Shown piece by piece: positions 8,464 to 15,480 of a stretch of 50,582 nt of DNA. The stretch is from Actinomycetota bacterium (lineage in GTDB: Bacteria > Actinomycetota > Acidimicrobiia > Acidimicrobiales > Ilumatobacteraceae), in contig JACQZX010000113.1 of the NCBI GenBank assembly GCA_016213665.1, forward strand, positions 1 through 50,582, given 5' to 3'. The translations under genes were made by a program, and so were the position numbers. The number at the start of each line of letters is the position of its first letter. Position 1 is the stretch's first letter. The notes under the pieces are model-generated. The model had not been told where the DNA came from. It saw nothing but the letters and a program-made list of their open reading frames with translations, and ran no database searches.

Positions 8464-9554
8464 GTGGGTCGCGTTGCCGGGGTTGTTATCGGTGTTGCCG
8501 GGTCCAGGCTAAGCGACGTTCGTGCACTCAGGGCGCGCGACTCGCGAACCTTGCGTTCGCGCCAGGCCCAGAACCAGAACGAGGCGCCGGTGATCGCCCA
8601 CCCGACCAGACCGTCGATCACCCAGTGTTCGCCGAGATAGACAAGCGAGGTGAGCATGATCACCGGAAAGGTGAGGGCGACGCCCTTCAACCATCGGGGC
8701 TTGATCCACGGCAAGAAGAAAGCCGGCACAATCAAGGCGAATGAGGCGTGCAGAGACGGCATCGCGGCTACGGCGTTGCCGTTGCTGAGTTGGATGTTGT
8801 AATCGTTGGTGAAGCTGTGGAACCCGAGATGGTTGAAGCCGCGGCCGGCGGTGCGGCGCAGCGGGCTGAACAGCTGGTACGGGTACTTTCGGTCGCCGAC
8901 CATCCACGGTGGCGCGGTCGGCAGGGTCACGAACATCAGGCAACCGACGCCGATGACGGTGGCGAAGCGCTTCATGAACCGTGCCCATTGCCGATGGCTG
9001 ATGGCCCAGAGCACACCAAGCACGATGATCGGGACGACGAAGTGCGTCATGTAGGTGACCGAGGCGACGACGTCGTACCAGCGAACGCTCTTCTCGAGGA
9101 AATGCTTCTGGAGCACGACGTTCGGGTCGTGACCGAGGAACATCGCGCGGTCGATGTTGCGCATTGACTCGACCTGTAGCGGGAAGTCGAGATGAAACCA
9201 CCCGAACACGTCGATGCCCTCGTCGGCGGTGCCGCGTGTCTTCTCGTAGCTCAACCACATCAGGCAGTAGGCGACGCTGTCGAGCAGCAGCACGCCCCAT
9301 GTACGCCAGCTCCTGCCGATGAAGGCACAAACCAGGAAGATGCCGACGCTGATTGCCACCGAGATGCGATCCACCGGCAGACCCTTCGCGCGCAGCCACC
9401 ACAGATAGGTGGCGAGGTAGCCGAACATCAGCACGCCCCGCACGGCTCGCAGGCGGTCGACGGGCACGAGATCGTGCAGTGACAATCCGGTGGGCGGCGC
9501 CTCGAACGTCGGCACCGCGGCCTGTGCGCCCGTGGTTGTCGCCGTCGCCTGCAT
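8460..9554 (-). CDS. PAP2-superfamily integral membrane phosphatase/transferase
   Basis: 364 residues from ATG at 9554; a TTG at 9563 is less likely. About six hydrophobic segments are visible. The C-terminal half has the PAP2 signature blocks AAMPSLHASFAL (catalytic His) and YLGEHWVIDGL (second catalytic His), plus PTAPPWM. This pattern is that of the inositol-phosphorylceramide-synthase/Aur1-like branch, which acts on lipid phosphates at the membrane. In bacteria related proteins may transfer phospho-inositol or dephosphorylate lipids; the exact reaction cannot be assigned. It is the first gene of a coupled set with the PIN-like and FAD-oxidase genes. Confidence 0.78.
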   Translation of the reverse strand: MQATATTTGAQAAVPTFEAPPTGLSLHDLVPVDRLRAVRGVLMFGYLATYLWWLRAKGLPVDRISVAISVGIFLVCAFIGRSWRTWGVLLLDSVAYCLMWLSYEKTRGTADEGIDVFGWFHLDFPLQVESMRNIDRAMFLGHDPNVVLQKHFLEKSVRWYDVVASVTYMTHFVVPIIVLGVLWAISHRQWARFMKRFATVIGVGCLMFVTLPTAPPWMVGDRKYPYQLFSPLRRTAGRGFNHLGFHSFTNDYNIQLSNGNAVAAMPSLHASFALIVPAFFLPWIKPRWLKGVALTFPVIMLTSLVYLGEHWVIDGLVGWAITGASFWFWAWRERKVRESRALSARTSLSLDPATPITTPATRPT

Positions 9555-9634
9555 GGGCGCCAACGCTACCGAATGATCGAGATTCGGCCTTGGCGCCGGT
9601 TTACGTCGGCAAGGGGGTGGGCAAGACTGAGGAG

Positions 9635-10018
9635 ATGAACCGAAGGAACATCTCCCAGGGCAGCACGTTTGAACGAGATATCGGGTATTCGCGAGCGGTG
9701 GTCGATGGCCGGTGGGTGTTCGTCTCCGGCACGACCGGTTACGACTACTCGACGATGACGATCAGCGACGACGTGGTCGAACAATGCCGGCAGGCACTGC
9801 GGAATATCGACGATGCGCTCGCAAGAGCCGGAGTGAGCGCCGACGATGTGGTGCGCGTGCGGTATCTGCTGCCCGACGCGGGCGACTTCGAGTCGTGCTG
9901 GCCGTTACTGCGGGAGTATTTCAAGGTGGCCCTGCCGGCGGCAACGATGATGGTTGTAGGCCTTGCCACGCCGGCGATGAGGATCGAAATCGAAGTGACG
10001 GCCCGCCAGAACCGTTAG
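9635..10018 (+). CDS. RidA/YjgF-family protein
   Basis: 127 residues. The chain has the RidA fold signature: GYSRAVVDGRWVFVSGTTG, a central helix QALRNIDDALARAG, VRVRYLL, and ATMMVVGLATPAMRIEIEV at the end. RidA-like proteins hydrolyse reactive enamine/imine intermediates or bind small ligands. The usual catalytic Arg of archetypal RidA, in a CxxR-type terminal motif, is not obvious here, so this may be a non-archetypal member. The ATG at 9635 follows GAGGAG immediately; an upstream AAGGGGGTGG may serve as ribosome site. Its stop codon lies within a 15-bp tandem repeat. Confidence 0.8.
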   Translation: MNRRNISQGSTFERDIGYSRAVVDGRWVFVSGTTGYDYSTMTISDDVVEQCRQALRNIDDALARAGVSADDVVRVRYLLPDAGDFESCWPLLREYFKVALPAATMMVVGLATPAMRIEIEVTARQNR

Positions 10019-10050
10019 CCGAAGAGCCGTTAGCCAACGAGCCGTTAACC
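10012..10050. repeat. Three-unit 15-bp tandem repeat across two convergent gene ends
   Basis: CCGTTAGCC at 10012 and 10027 and CCGTTAACC at 10042 recur with an exact 15-bp period. The first unit supplies the TAG stop of the RidA gene (plus strand). The third supplies the TAA stop of znuB (minus strand, 10045-10047). Probably a replication-slippage repeat that has been tolerated between convergent genes; no T-rich terminator follows. Confidence 0.75.
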
Positions 10051-10881
10051 AAAGGGCCGGTGGTGGTGGGGCATGCGACGCGGCAGCGTGATCGCGAAGG
10101 TGACTGCAAACACAGCCGCGGCAACCAACCCGATCGTGGCGCCGGGTGACGAGCTGAGGTGATAGCTCACCAGTAACCCGCCGACACCTTCGCCGACCCC
10201 GAACACGACACCGAGCAAGGTCATCTGGCGCAGGTTGCGCGCTAGTAGGCGAGCGCTCGCGGCCGGTGTCACCAGCATGGTTACCGCCATGATCGTGCCG
10301 ACCGCTCGCAGGCTGATGACGACTACCACGGCGAGCAGCAAGACCAGGATCGCCTGCACCAACTCGACATGCACGCCCACCTGCTCGGCTTGCACATGAT
10401 CGAAACTTGCCAGCCGCAACTCGTTGAACAGCGCCGACACCACCAGCACCGCGGCACCGCCGAGCGCGAGATTCAGCCAGATGTCACCCCACGTGACGGT
10501 GAGCACACGGCCGAAAAGGAAGTGGGTGAGCGCAACTCCGGTGTCCAACCGCGAAATCACCACGACACCGATCGCGAAGAATGCAGTACCGAGCACCGCA
10601 ATCACGGTCTCTTGTCCAAGTCGGCGGTTGGTCGAGAACCACAACAACAGCGCGGCGATCAGCACGCCTGCACCCATCGCCCCGAAGAGGACATTCACCC
10701 CGGCGGCGTACGCCAGGCCCACGCCGGCGAGCGTTCCGTGCGACATGGCATCGCCGAGGTTGGCCATTCGTCGCAGTACTACCCAGGTGCCGACGACCGG
10801 CGCGACGATTCCGATGATGATCGTCGCCAACAGCGCGCGCTGCATGAACTCGGCCTGGAATGGCTCGGTCAGCCAGTTCAT
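10045..10881 (-). CDS. znuB: Zinc/manganese ABC transporter, membrane permease
   Basis: 278 residues starting with [17 protein letters not shown], with about eight hydrophobic helices and the ABC-3 family pattern (GDAMSHGTLAGVGLAY, TMLVTPAASARLLARNL). It forms the membrane channel for the ZnuC ATPase and ZnuA binding protein. Its ATG overlaps the znuC stop by 4 bp (10878-10881). The C-terminus ends in a His-containing tail (MPHHHRPFG). The longer open frame upstream to 11283 has no transporter-like sequence and is rejected. Metal specificity (zinc rather than manganese) is inferred from the neighbouring Fur-family gene. Confidence 0.9.
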   Translation of the reverse strand: MNWLTEPFQAEFMQRALLATIIIGIVAPVVGTWVVLRRMANLGDAMSHGTLAGVGLAYAAGVNVLFGAMGAGVLIAALLLWFSTNRRLGQETVIAVLGTAFFAIGVVVISRLDTGVALTHFLFGRVLTVTWGDIWLNLALGGAAVLVVSALFNELRLASFDHVQAEQVGVHVELVQAILVLLLAVVVVISLRAVGTIMAVTMLVTPAASARLLARNLRQMTLLGVVFGVGEGVGGLLVSYHLSSSPGATIGLVAAAVFAVTFAITLPRRMPHHHRPFG

Positions 10882-11627
10882 GATCGCCCGAGACTGCCGA
10901 AGGTCGCGTCGAGGATGTTGGGACTGAGTGTCTGCTCGGGCGTTCCGTCGCCGCGAAGAGTTCCATTGATGGCGAGGCAACGTTTGAAGCGGCGCCGCGC
11001 GAGCGCAAGGTCGTGGGTGGCAACAAGCATCGCGGTGCCATCTGCGGAGAGTGTGTTGAACACCTCGAACAGTTCCGCCGTCGTCGGCTCGTCGACGCCG
11101 CTCAGCGACTCGTCGAGCAACACGACCGACGCTTGCTGGGCCAGCGCGCGGGCCAGGTAGGCGCGCTGCAGCTGGCCACCGGAGAGCTCGGTCAGCGAGC
11201 ACGATTCGGTGCCACCGAGTAGCACCTTGTGCAGTGCATCGTCGGCGGCAGCGCGGTCGGCGGCCGCTGGTCGTTGCCACCATGAGTTGAAGCGTCGTCG
11301 CCCGGCCAACACCAACTCGCCGACCGTGATCGGGAAGGTGAGGTCGCTGTCGTTGCGCTGGGGGATGTAGGCAAGATCCATGCGGTCGGTGCGGTCGTGA
11401 CAGTGCACTCCGTTGACTTCGACGACTCCGCTGTGATTCACCAGGCCACAGATCGCCTTGAACATCGTGCTCTTGCCGGCGCCGTTTGGTCCGATCACTC
11501 CCACCAGCTCGCCGCGTCGAACCTCGAATGAAACGTCGTAAAGCGCGTCACTGCGACCGTGGTGTGCGCCGTGGTGAGAACCGTATTTCACACCGAGATT
11601 CTCGACTTCCAAGATCGGTGTGCTCAT
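10878..11627 (-). CDS. znuC: Zinc/manganese ABC transporter, ATPase
   Basis: 249 residues with Walker [10 protein letters not shown] (46-54), a Q-loop YIPQ, signature LSGGQLQRA (148-156) and Walker B VVLLDES (168-174), followed by the switch His in ATHD. It powers metal uptake with ZnuB and ZnuA. An unusual His-rich insert, GSHHGAHHG, sits at residues 16-24 between the first beta strand and the core, where it could bind metal. Both ends overlap neighbours by 4 bp, so the three genes form one translationally coupled operon. Confidence 0.92.
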   Translation of the reverse strand: MSTPILEVENLGVKYGSHHGAHHGRSDALYDVSFEVRRGELVGVIGPNGAGKSTMFKAICGLVNHSGVVEVNGVHCHDRTDRMDLAYIPQRNDSDLTFPITVGELVLAGRRRFNSWWQRPAAADRAAADDALHKVLLGGTESCSLTELSGGQLQRAYLARALAQQASVVLLDESLSGVDEPTTAELFEVFNTLSADGTAMLVATHDLALARRRFKRCLAINGTLRGDGTPEQTLSPNILDATFGSLGRS

Positions 11628-12523
11628 CGGCAGCTCAGCCCAGATCTGAGCGCTTCCAGATTTCGGTGCATCAACGAGAGGTAAGTCTCGCCGGCGGCAA
11701 TTTGGTCGCCGTTCAGCGACTCGGCGGTGGCCAGCGCCGAGATCCGTGCCCCGATTTCGTCGGCGACCGTCGCCGCCAGTTCGGAAGGCAGGTTCTCCTC
11801 GAAGAAAACAGTGGTGACGCCGTTCTGTGCGGCAAGCTCAACCGTTGCCGCCAGCGACTTCGCTGCCGGCTCGTCGCCCGGCGAAGTGCCAGCGATCGCC
11901 GAGTATTGCAAGCGGTAGGCGTCTGCCAGATATGCAAAGGCGCGGTGAGTTGTCAGCAAAAGGGTCGAGTCGCATTCGGAAAGGCCGACTGCGAACAGTT
12001 CATCGAGCTCGGCGAGCTCGCGTATGTAGGTTGCCGCGTTGTTCGCGAACGTGCCCGCCAATGCCGGAATCGCGTCACTCAAGACCTGCGCAGCGGTGCG
12101 CGCCATCGTCGCCATGTTCATCGGGTCGAGCCACACATGTGTGTCGGCGTCGTCGCCGTCGTCGAGCATCTCGACGTTCTCCAATAGGTCGGAGCGAACC
12201 ACGGTGCCGGGCAGGCTGGCGATGGCCTTCTCGATGTTCGGCTGAAAGTCGTTTCCGAGAAAGAAGACGACATCGGCGTCTTCCAGGTGAGTTATCTGTC
12301 GTGCTGTCGGATCGTATTCGTGTGCTTCTTCGCCGGGCGGGACCAGCGTTGTGATCTCGATTTCGTCGCTCGCCGCATCGCCGCTAACGCGCCGAACGAC
12401 CTCCGCGATGGGGAAGAACGAGACGGCCACGCGGAGGCGTTCACCGGCCGTCGTCGGTGCCGCGTCGGAACAGGAGCCGATCACGCTGACCGCAACCGTC
12501 GCGATGACCAGGCCCGACTTCAC
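11624..12523 (-). CDS. znuA: Zinc/manganese ABC transporter, substrate-binding lipoprotein
   Basis: 299 residues, GTG start. A lipobox VIGSC gives Cys18 as the lipid anchor. The metal-ligand His residues of cluster A-I binding proteins are present: His68 in GEEAHEYDP, His129 in DTHVWLDP and His193 in TTHRAFAYLAD, with an acidic fourth ligand in the C-terminal lobe. The His-rich flexible loop common in ZnuA is replaced by a short Asp-rich stretch (DDGDDAD). It captures the ion outside the membrane and passes it to ZnuB. First gene of the operon; the 71-bp divergent gap to the Fur-family gene holds operator-like sites. Confidence 0.9.
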   Translation of the reverse strand: MKSGLVIATVAVSVIGSCSDAAPTTAGERLRVAVSFFPIAEVVRRVSGDAASDEIEITTLVPPGEEAHEYDPTARQITHLEDADVVFFLGNDFQPNIEKAIASLPGTVVRSDLLENVEMLDDGDDADTHVWLDPMNMATMARTAAQVLSDAIPALAGTFANNAATYIRELAELDELFAVGLSECDSTLLLTTHRAFAYLADAYRLQYSAIAGTSPGDEPAAKSLAATVELAAQNGVTTVFFEENLPSELAATVADEIGARISALATAESLNGDQIAAGETYLSLMHRNLEALRSGLSCR

Positions 12524-12540
12524 GACGCAAGGCTATCCCG

Positions 12541-12576
12541 GAATGAGAAGCATTATCAATTGAATGAGAATGATTC
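12541..12576. promoter_or_regulatory. Two repeated Zur/Fur-type operator-like sites
   Basis: GAATGAGAA starts at 12541 and again at 12562, 21 bp apart (two helical turns). The second copy reads GAATGAGAATGATTC, an imperfect palindrome with GAAT/ATTC ends, and the first continues into CATTATC. This AT-rich dyad resembles Fur-superfamily boxes (the TGAnAATGATTnTCA type). It lies exactly between divergent znuA and the regulator gene, and the second copy overlaps the putative -35/spacer of the regulator. Candidate autoregulated Zur site controlling both directions. Confidence 0.65.
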
Positions 12577-12580
12577 CTGC

Positions 12581-12586
12581 TATGAT
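12581..12586 (+). promoter_or_regulatory. -10 box of the Fur/Zur gene, probably leaderless
   Basis: TATGAT lies 8 nt before the GTG start at 12595, which puts the transcription start at or next to the start codon. No Shine-Dalgarno sequence fits in between. TTGAAT at 12560-12565 could be a -35 with a short 15-bp spacer. Confidence 0.55.
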
Positions 12587-12594
12587 TTCCTGTC

Positions 12595-13065
12595 GTGGTC
12601 CAGCGAACCAGGCAACGGCCTCTGCTCTCGGGGGCGACGCAGACCGCAGTGCTGCAAGTGCTCGCTCCGTTGGAGTTGCGGCTCACCAAGCATCGGCGAT
12701 CCCTGCTGTCGGTGCTGGAAAACACATCGCGGCCGCTGACGGTCGATGAGCTTGTGGTGTCGGCGGATGTGCCGATGTCGACCGCGTATCGCAACCTTGC
12801 CGGACTTGTCGATGCCGGAATAGTCGTGCGCGTCGCGGGTGCGGGCAGTGCCGATCGCTACGAACTCGCTGAGCGGTTGTCGCAACGGCATCACCATCAC
12901 TTGGTGTGCACCGGTTGCGGCTTGGTCACCGACTTCGATGCGAGCAGCCAACTCGAGAAACTGATCGACGTTGAGATCGAGGCGCTATTGGCGACCAGCG
13001 GCTTCGAGATCACTCACCACGTCTTCGACGTGCGCGGACTCTGCAGCGACTGCGTCACCGGTTGA
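12595..13065 (+). CDS. zur: Fur-family metal regulator, probably Zur
   Basis: 156 residues. An N-terminal winged helix with MSTAYRNLAGLVDAGIV as recognition region (about 61-77) is followed by a dimerisation domain with HHHH (99-102), CTGC (105-108) and a second CSDC (150-153). The two CxxC pairs form the structural zinc site of the family. Divergence from znuABC and the paired boxes in between argue for Zur, which represses zinc uptake when zinc is plentiful. Fur proper is the alternative, given the FTR1 iron permease on the other side. The last 81 bp overlap the convergent FTR1 gene. An N-terminal extension of about 25 residues precedes the usual Fur start. Confidence 0.8.
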   Translation: MVQRTRQRPLLSGATQTAVLQVLAPLELRLTKHRRSLLSVLENTSRPLTVDELVVSADVPMSTAYRNLAGLVDAGIVVRVAGAGSADRYELAERLSQRHHHHLVCTGCGLVTDFDASSQLEKLIDVEIEALLATSGFEITHHVFDVRGLCSDCVTG

Positions 13066-13869
13066 GGCCACCGGTCGCAGGAATATCCATAGAACCGGCA
13101 CCGCGTAGGCGAAGTAGGCGAAGACACGAATTCGTTCGGGTGAGGCATGCCAGCCGAACATGCCTTTGAGAAAGTCGTACACCGTGCCCGTCGCGAATGT
13201 CCCCGACGAAATCGTCCACATCGGTTCGATGAACCACCCGGACTCGATTTCGAACAGCTCGCGCAGTTCGTGCACTGCCTTGCCGGCGAGGCCGGCGGCG
13301 AAGAGGATCAACAACAATCCCGTGTAACGGAAGAACGAGCGCAGGTCGACGCGTGATCCACCGAAGTAGATCAACATGCCGATGACGATGCTCACTGCCA
13401 GGCCGAGCGCACCGCCGAAGACGACCTGGGCACCGGAGGAACTGCCGGTCTCGGCGCCGAGTAGGAACAACACGGTTTCGAAACCTTCGCGGGCGACGGC
13501 GATGAACGCGACGATCGCCAACCCGCCAGCGGTCACCGCGACGTCGACCTTGCCGCGCAGATGGCCACCCAGCGTGCGGGCGTTCTTGCGCATCCACAGG
13601 ATCATGTACGTCAGCACGCCGGCGGCGCCGAGAGCGAGAACACCTTCGACTGCCTGTTCGCCCTTGCCGGCGAGGCCGTCGGTGGCGAGGTGGACGATGA
13701 CGCCGGCGACGACGCAGGCCACGACCGCCACACCGGTGCCGAGCCACACCGACGGAAGGCGATCGCGGCGACCGGTCTTGACGAGATAGCCGACAAGTAT
13801 GGCGAGGACGATGGCGATTTCGAGGCCCTCACGTAGTGTGATCAAGAATGCAGCTCCCATGGAGGTCAT
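12985..13869 (-). CDS. FTR1-family iron permease
   Basis: 294 residues from ATG at 13869 (ATG at 13860 also possible; the frame continues upstream to a TTG that lies inside an operator-like palindrome and is rejected). It has seven hydrophobic segments and the two REGLE-type motifs of FTR1/EfeU permeases: REGLE (about 13-17) and REGFE (about 127-131), whose acidic residues carry iron through the membrane. EfeO and EfeB partners are not in the window. The 3' end runs 81 bp into the convergent Fur/Zur gene, so the two coding regions share DNA on opposite strands. Confidence 0.88.
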   Translation of the reverse strand: MTSMGAAFLITLREGLEIAIVLAILVGYLVKTGRRDRLPSVWLGTGVAVVACVVAGVIVHLATDGLAGKGEQAVEGVLALGAAGVLTYMILWMRKNARTLGGHLRGKVDVAVTAGGLAIVAFIAVAREGFETVLFLLGAETGSSSGAQVVFGGALGLAVSIVIGMLIYFGGSRVDLRSFFRYTGLLLILFAAGLAGKAVHELRELFEIESGWFIEPMWTISSGTFATGTVYDFLKGMFGWHASPERIRVFAYFAYAVPVLWIFLRPVASTGDAVAAESAHVEDVVSDLEAAGRQ

Positions 13870-13885
13870 GTTAGGCATACCTAAC
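13870..13885. promoter_or_regulatory. DtxR-family operator-like palindrome before the FTR1 gene
   Basis: GTTAGGCATACCTAAC has 6-bp perfect inverted arms (GTTAGG/CCTAAC) around a CATA centre. It directly touches the ATG at 13869. TTAGG/CCTAA half-sites are those of DtxR-family regulators (IdeR, MntR). The 4-bp centre matches the shorter MntR-like form better than the classic 19-bp IdeR box. Its position would block transcription of the permease when iron (or manganese) is abundant. Confidence 0.65.
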
Positions 13886-13915
13886 AACGACTGTCAACTC
13901 CACCGTCGGATTTTT

Positions 13916-14710
13916 TCAGGTGATGCCCGCCGACAGTCCGAAGTCGACGGAGATGTTGGTGCCGGTGATCGGCGCCGCCGCCGGTTGCGCAAGGAACCAG
14001 ATCAACTCCGCGATCTCGTTCGGGGAAACGAAGCGGGCCCGCTTACCCTGGGGATAGTTGGCGAGCAGTCGATCGAGGTATGCCTGCGGTTGGTCGCCAC
14101 CGAATGCTGCGGCTTGACCGTGCAGCATCGGTGAATCGACATCGCCGGGGCACACCGCGTTCACGCGGATGCCTCGTGGTGCCAGCTCGAGGGCGAGCGA
14201 CTTGGTGAGAATGCTCACGCCACCCTTCGACGCGCAATACACCGCGGCACCGGAGTTGCCCTGGATGCCCGCATCGCTGGACAAATTGATGATGCAGCCC
14301 TCTGTCTGCGCGAGGTGGGGAATGGCGGCGATGGTGGTGAAATACAAACCCTTGAGGTTGACGCCGAGCACACGATCCCACTCTGCTTCGGTGGTGTCGG
14401 CGCTCGGCCCCTCCGTCCAAACTCCGGCGGCATTGACCACTGCGTCGATGCGGCCACCCCAGCTGGCGGCCCGCGCAATTGCCCGGGCGATCGCGGAAAC
14501 GTCGCGTAGGTCGACGGCGATCTCTAACTGGTCGTGACGGGTCATTATCGGCGATATGTCGAGTGCTGCGAGGCGCCACCCACCGACAAGGAAGCGGTCG
14601 GCCACGGCGCTGCCGATACCCCCCGCTGCGCCAGTGATCACCACGACCGGTCGTTCGTTGCCGGAGCTGTCGCTGGTTCCGCGACCCTCGTCGACGGTCA
14701 TGGCCGCCAT
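13916..14710 (-). CDS. Short-chain dehydrogenase/reductase
   Basis: 264 residues with the classical SDR pattern: TGAAGGIG cofactor motif (26-33), NAAG (103-106), catalytic Ser (about 144-145), Tyr158 and Lys162 (YCASK), and PGDVDSPM after the catalytic site. It would oxidise or reduce an alcohol/ketone with NAD(P). ATG at 14710 has GAGGA 5-6 bases upstream; the internal ATG at 14701, overlapping the upstream stop as ATGA, is an alternative. It is the last gene of the aminotransferase-SDR-SDR run. Substrate unknown. Confidence 0.85.
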   Translation of the reverse strand: MAAMTVDEGRGTSDSSGNERPVVVITGAAGGIGSAVADRFLVGGWRLAALDISPIMTRHDQLEIAVDLRDVSAIARAIARAASWGGRIDAVVNAAGVWTEGPSADTTEAEWDRVLGVNLKGLYFTTIAAIPHLAQTEGCIINLSSDAGIQGNSGAAVYCASKGGVSILTKSLALELAPRGIRVNAVCPGDVDSPMLHGQAAAFGGDQPQAYLDRLLANYPQGKRARFVSPNEIAELIWFLAQPAAAPITGTNISVDFGLSAGIT

Positions 14711-15480
14711 CCGCGATCCTCGGGCAGCGAGTTGCCGCCGTCTACAACCAGTAATTGGCCGGTCACGTAACTCGCCAGCGGATCGGCGAGAAACCTGGCT
14801 GCCGCCGCCACCTCATCGGGAGTACCCGATCGCCCCATTGGGGTGAGTGTCCCGGCGAGCTGTTCACCGTGTGGTTGTGACCCGCTGGCGATCCAGCCAG
14901 GCGCCAGTGCGTTGACGGTGATGCCGTCGTTCGCCACCTCGAGAGCCACTGCGCGGGTGAGCCCCAGCATCCCGGCCTTCGCCGCGTGATAGGCGACATC
15001 GCCGGCGAATGCCTGCAGCGAGCCGGAGGTGCTGCCGACATTGATGATGCGTCCGTACTTGCGGCTGCGCATGGCGGCGATTGCCGAACGTGTCACGGCG
15101 AAGCATGTCGTCAGGTTGCGCTCGATGCCTTCGTGCCAGCCTTCGTCCGTGGTGCTGTCGATCATCGAGGTTGCGGGGGTGCCACCGACAGCGATCATTC
15201 CGGCGTTATTCACGCAGATTTCGAGATGGCCGCTGAGTTCGGTAGTAGCCCGTACCAATCGCTCGGCGGCTCCGGATTCCATCAGATCGGCGACGATGCC
15301 GACCGAGTTGCACCCGAGCGCTTGCAGTTCGGCCGCGCGCTCGTGGATTCGTTCAGTGGTGGAGCTGATCAGAACGGTTGCTCCATCTGATGCAAGCGCC
15401 TTGGCGATCGCGAACCCGATGCCGAGAGCGTTGCCGGCACCGGTAACCAGCGCGACCTGGCCTGCGAGCGAGTGGTTCAT
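14698..15480 (-). CDS. Short-chain dehydrogenase/reductase
   Basis: 260 residues from MNHSLAGQVALVTGAG. The cofactor loop is TGAGNALGIG (13-22), longer than usual and Asn-containing; NNAG at 91-94; catalytic Tyr164 and Lys168 (YHAAK); PGWI after it. It ends in GQLLVVDGG, the usual SDR C-terminal strand. The ATG overlaps the aminotransferase stop by 4 bp and the end overlaps the next SDR by 13 bp. The longer upstream frame encodes no SDR sequence and is rejected. The two SDRs differ clearly and may act in succession on the aminotransferase product; this is inference. Confidence 0.85.
   Translation of the reverse strand: MNHSLAGQVALVTGAGNALGIGFAIAKALASDGATVLISSTTERIHERAAELQALGCNSVGIVADLMESGAAERLVRATTELSGHLEICVNNAGMIAVGGTPATSMIDSTTDEGWHEGIERNLTTCFAVTRSAIAAMRSRKYGRIINVGSTSGSLQAFAGDVAYHAAKAGMLGLTRAVALEVANDGITVNALAPGWIASGSQPHGEQLAGTLTPMGRSGTPDEVAAAARFLADPLASYVTGQLLVVDGGNSLPEDRGWRP

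Noticed and set aside
10012-10050. Possible CRISPR-like repeat
   Set aside because: Units are 15 bp in direct tandem without spacers, and no cas genes are near.
10882-11283. N-terminal extension of znuB open frame
   Set aside because: It shadows znuC in another frame; the coupled ATG at 10881 gives a normal permease.
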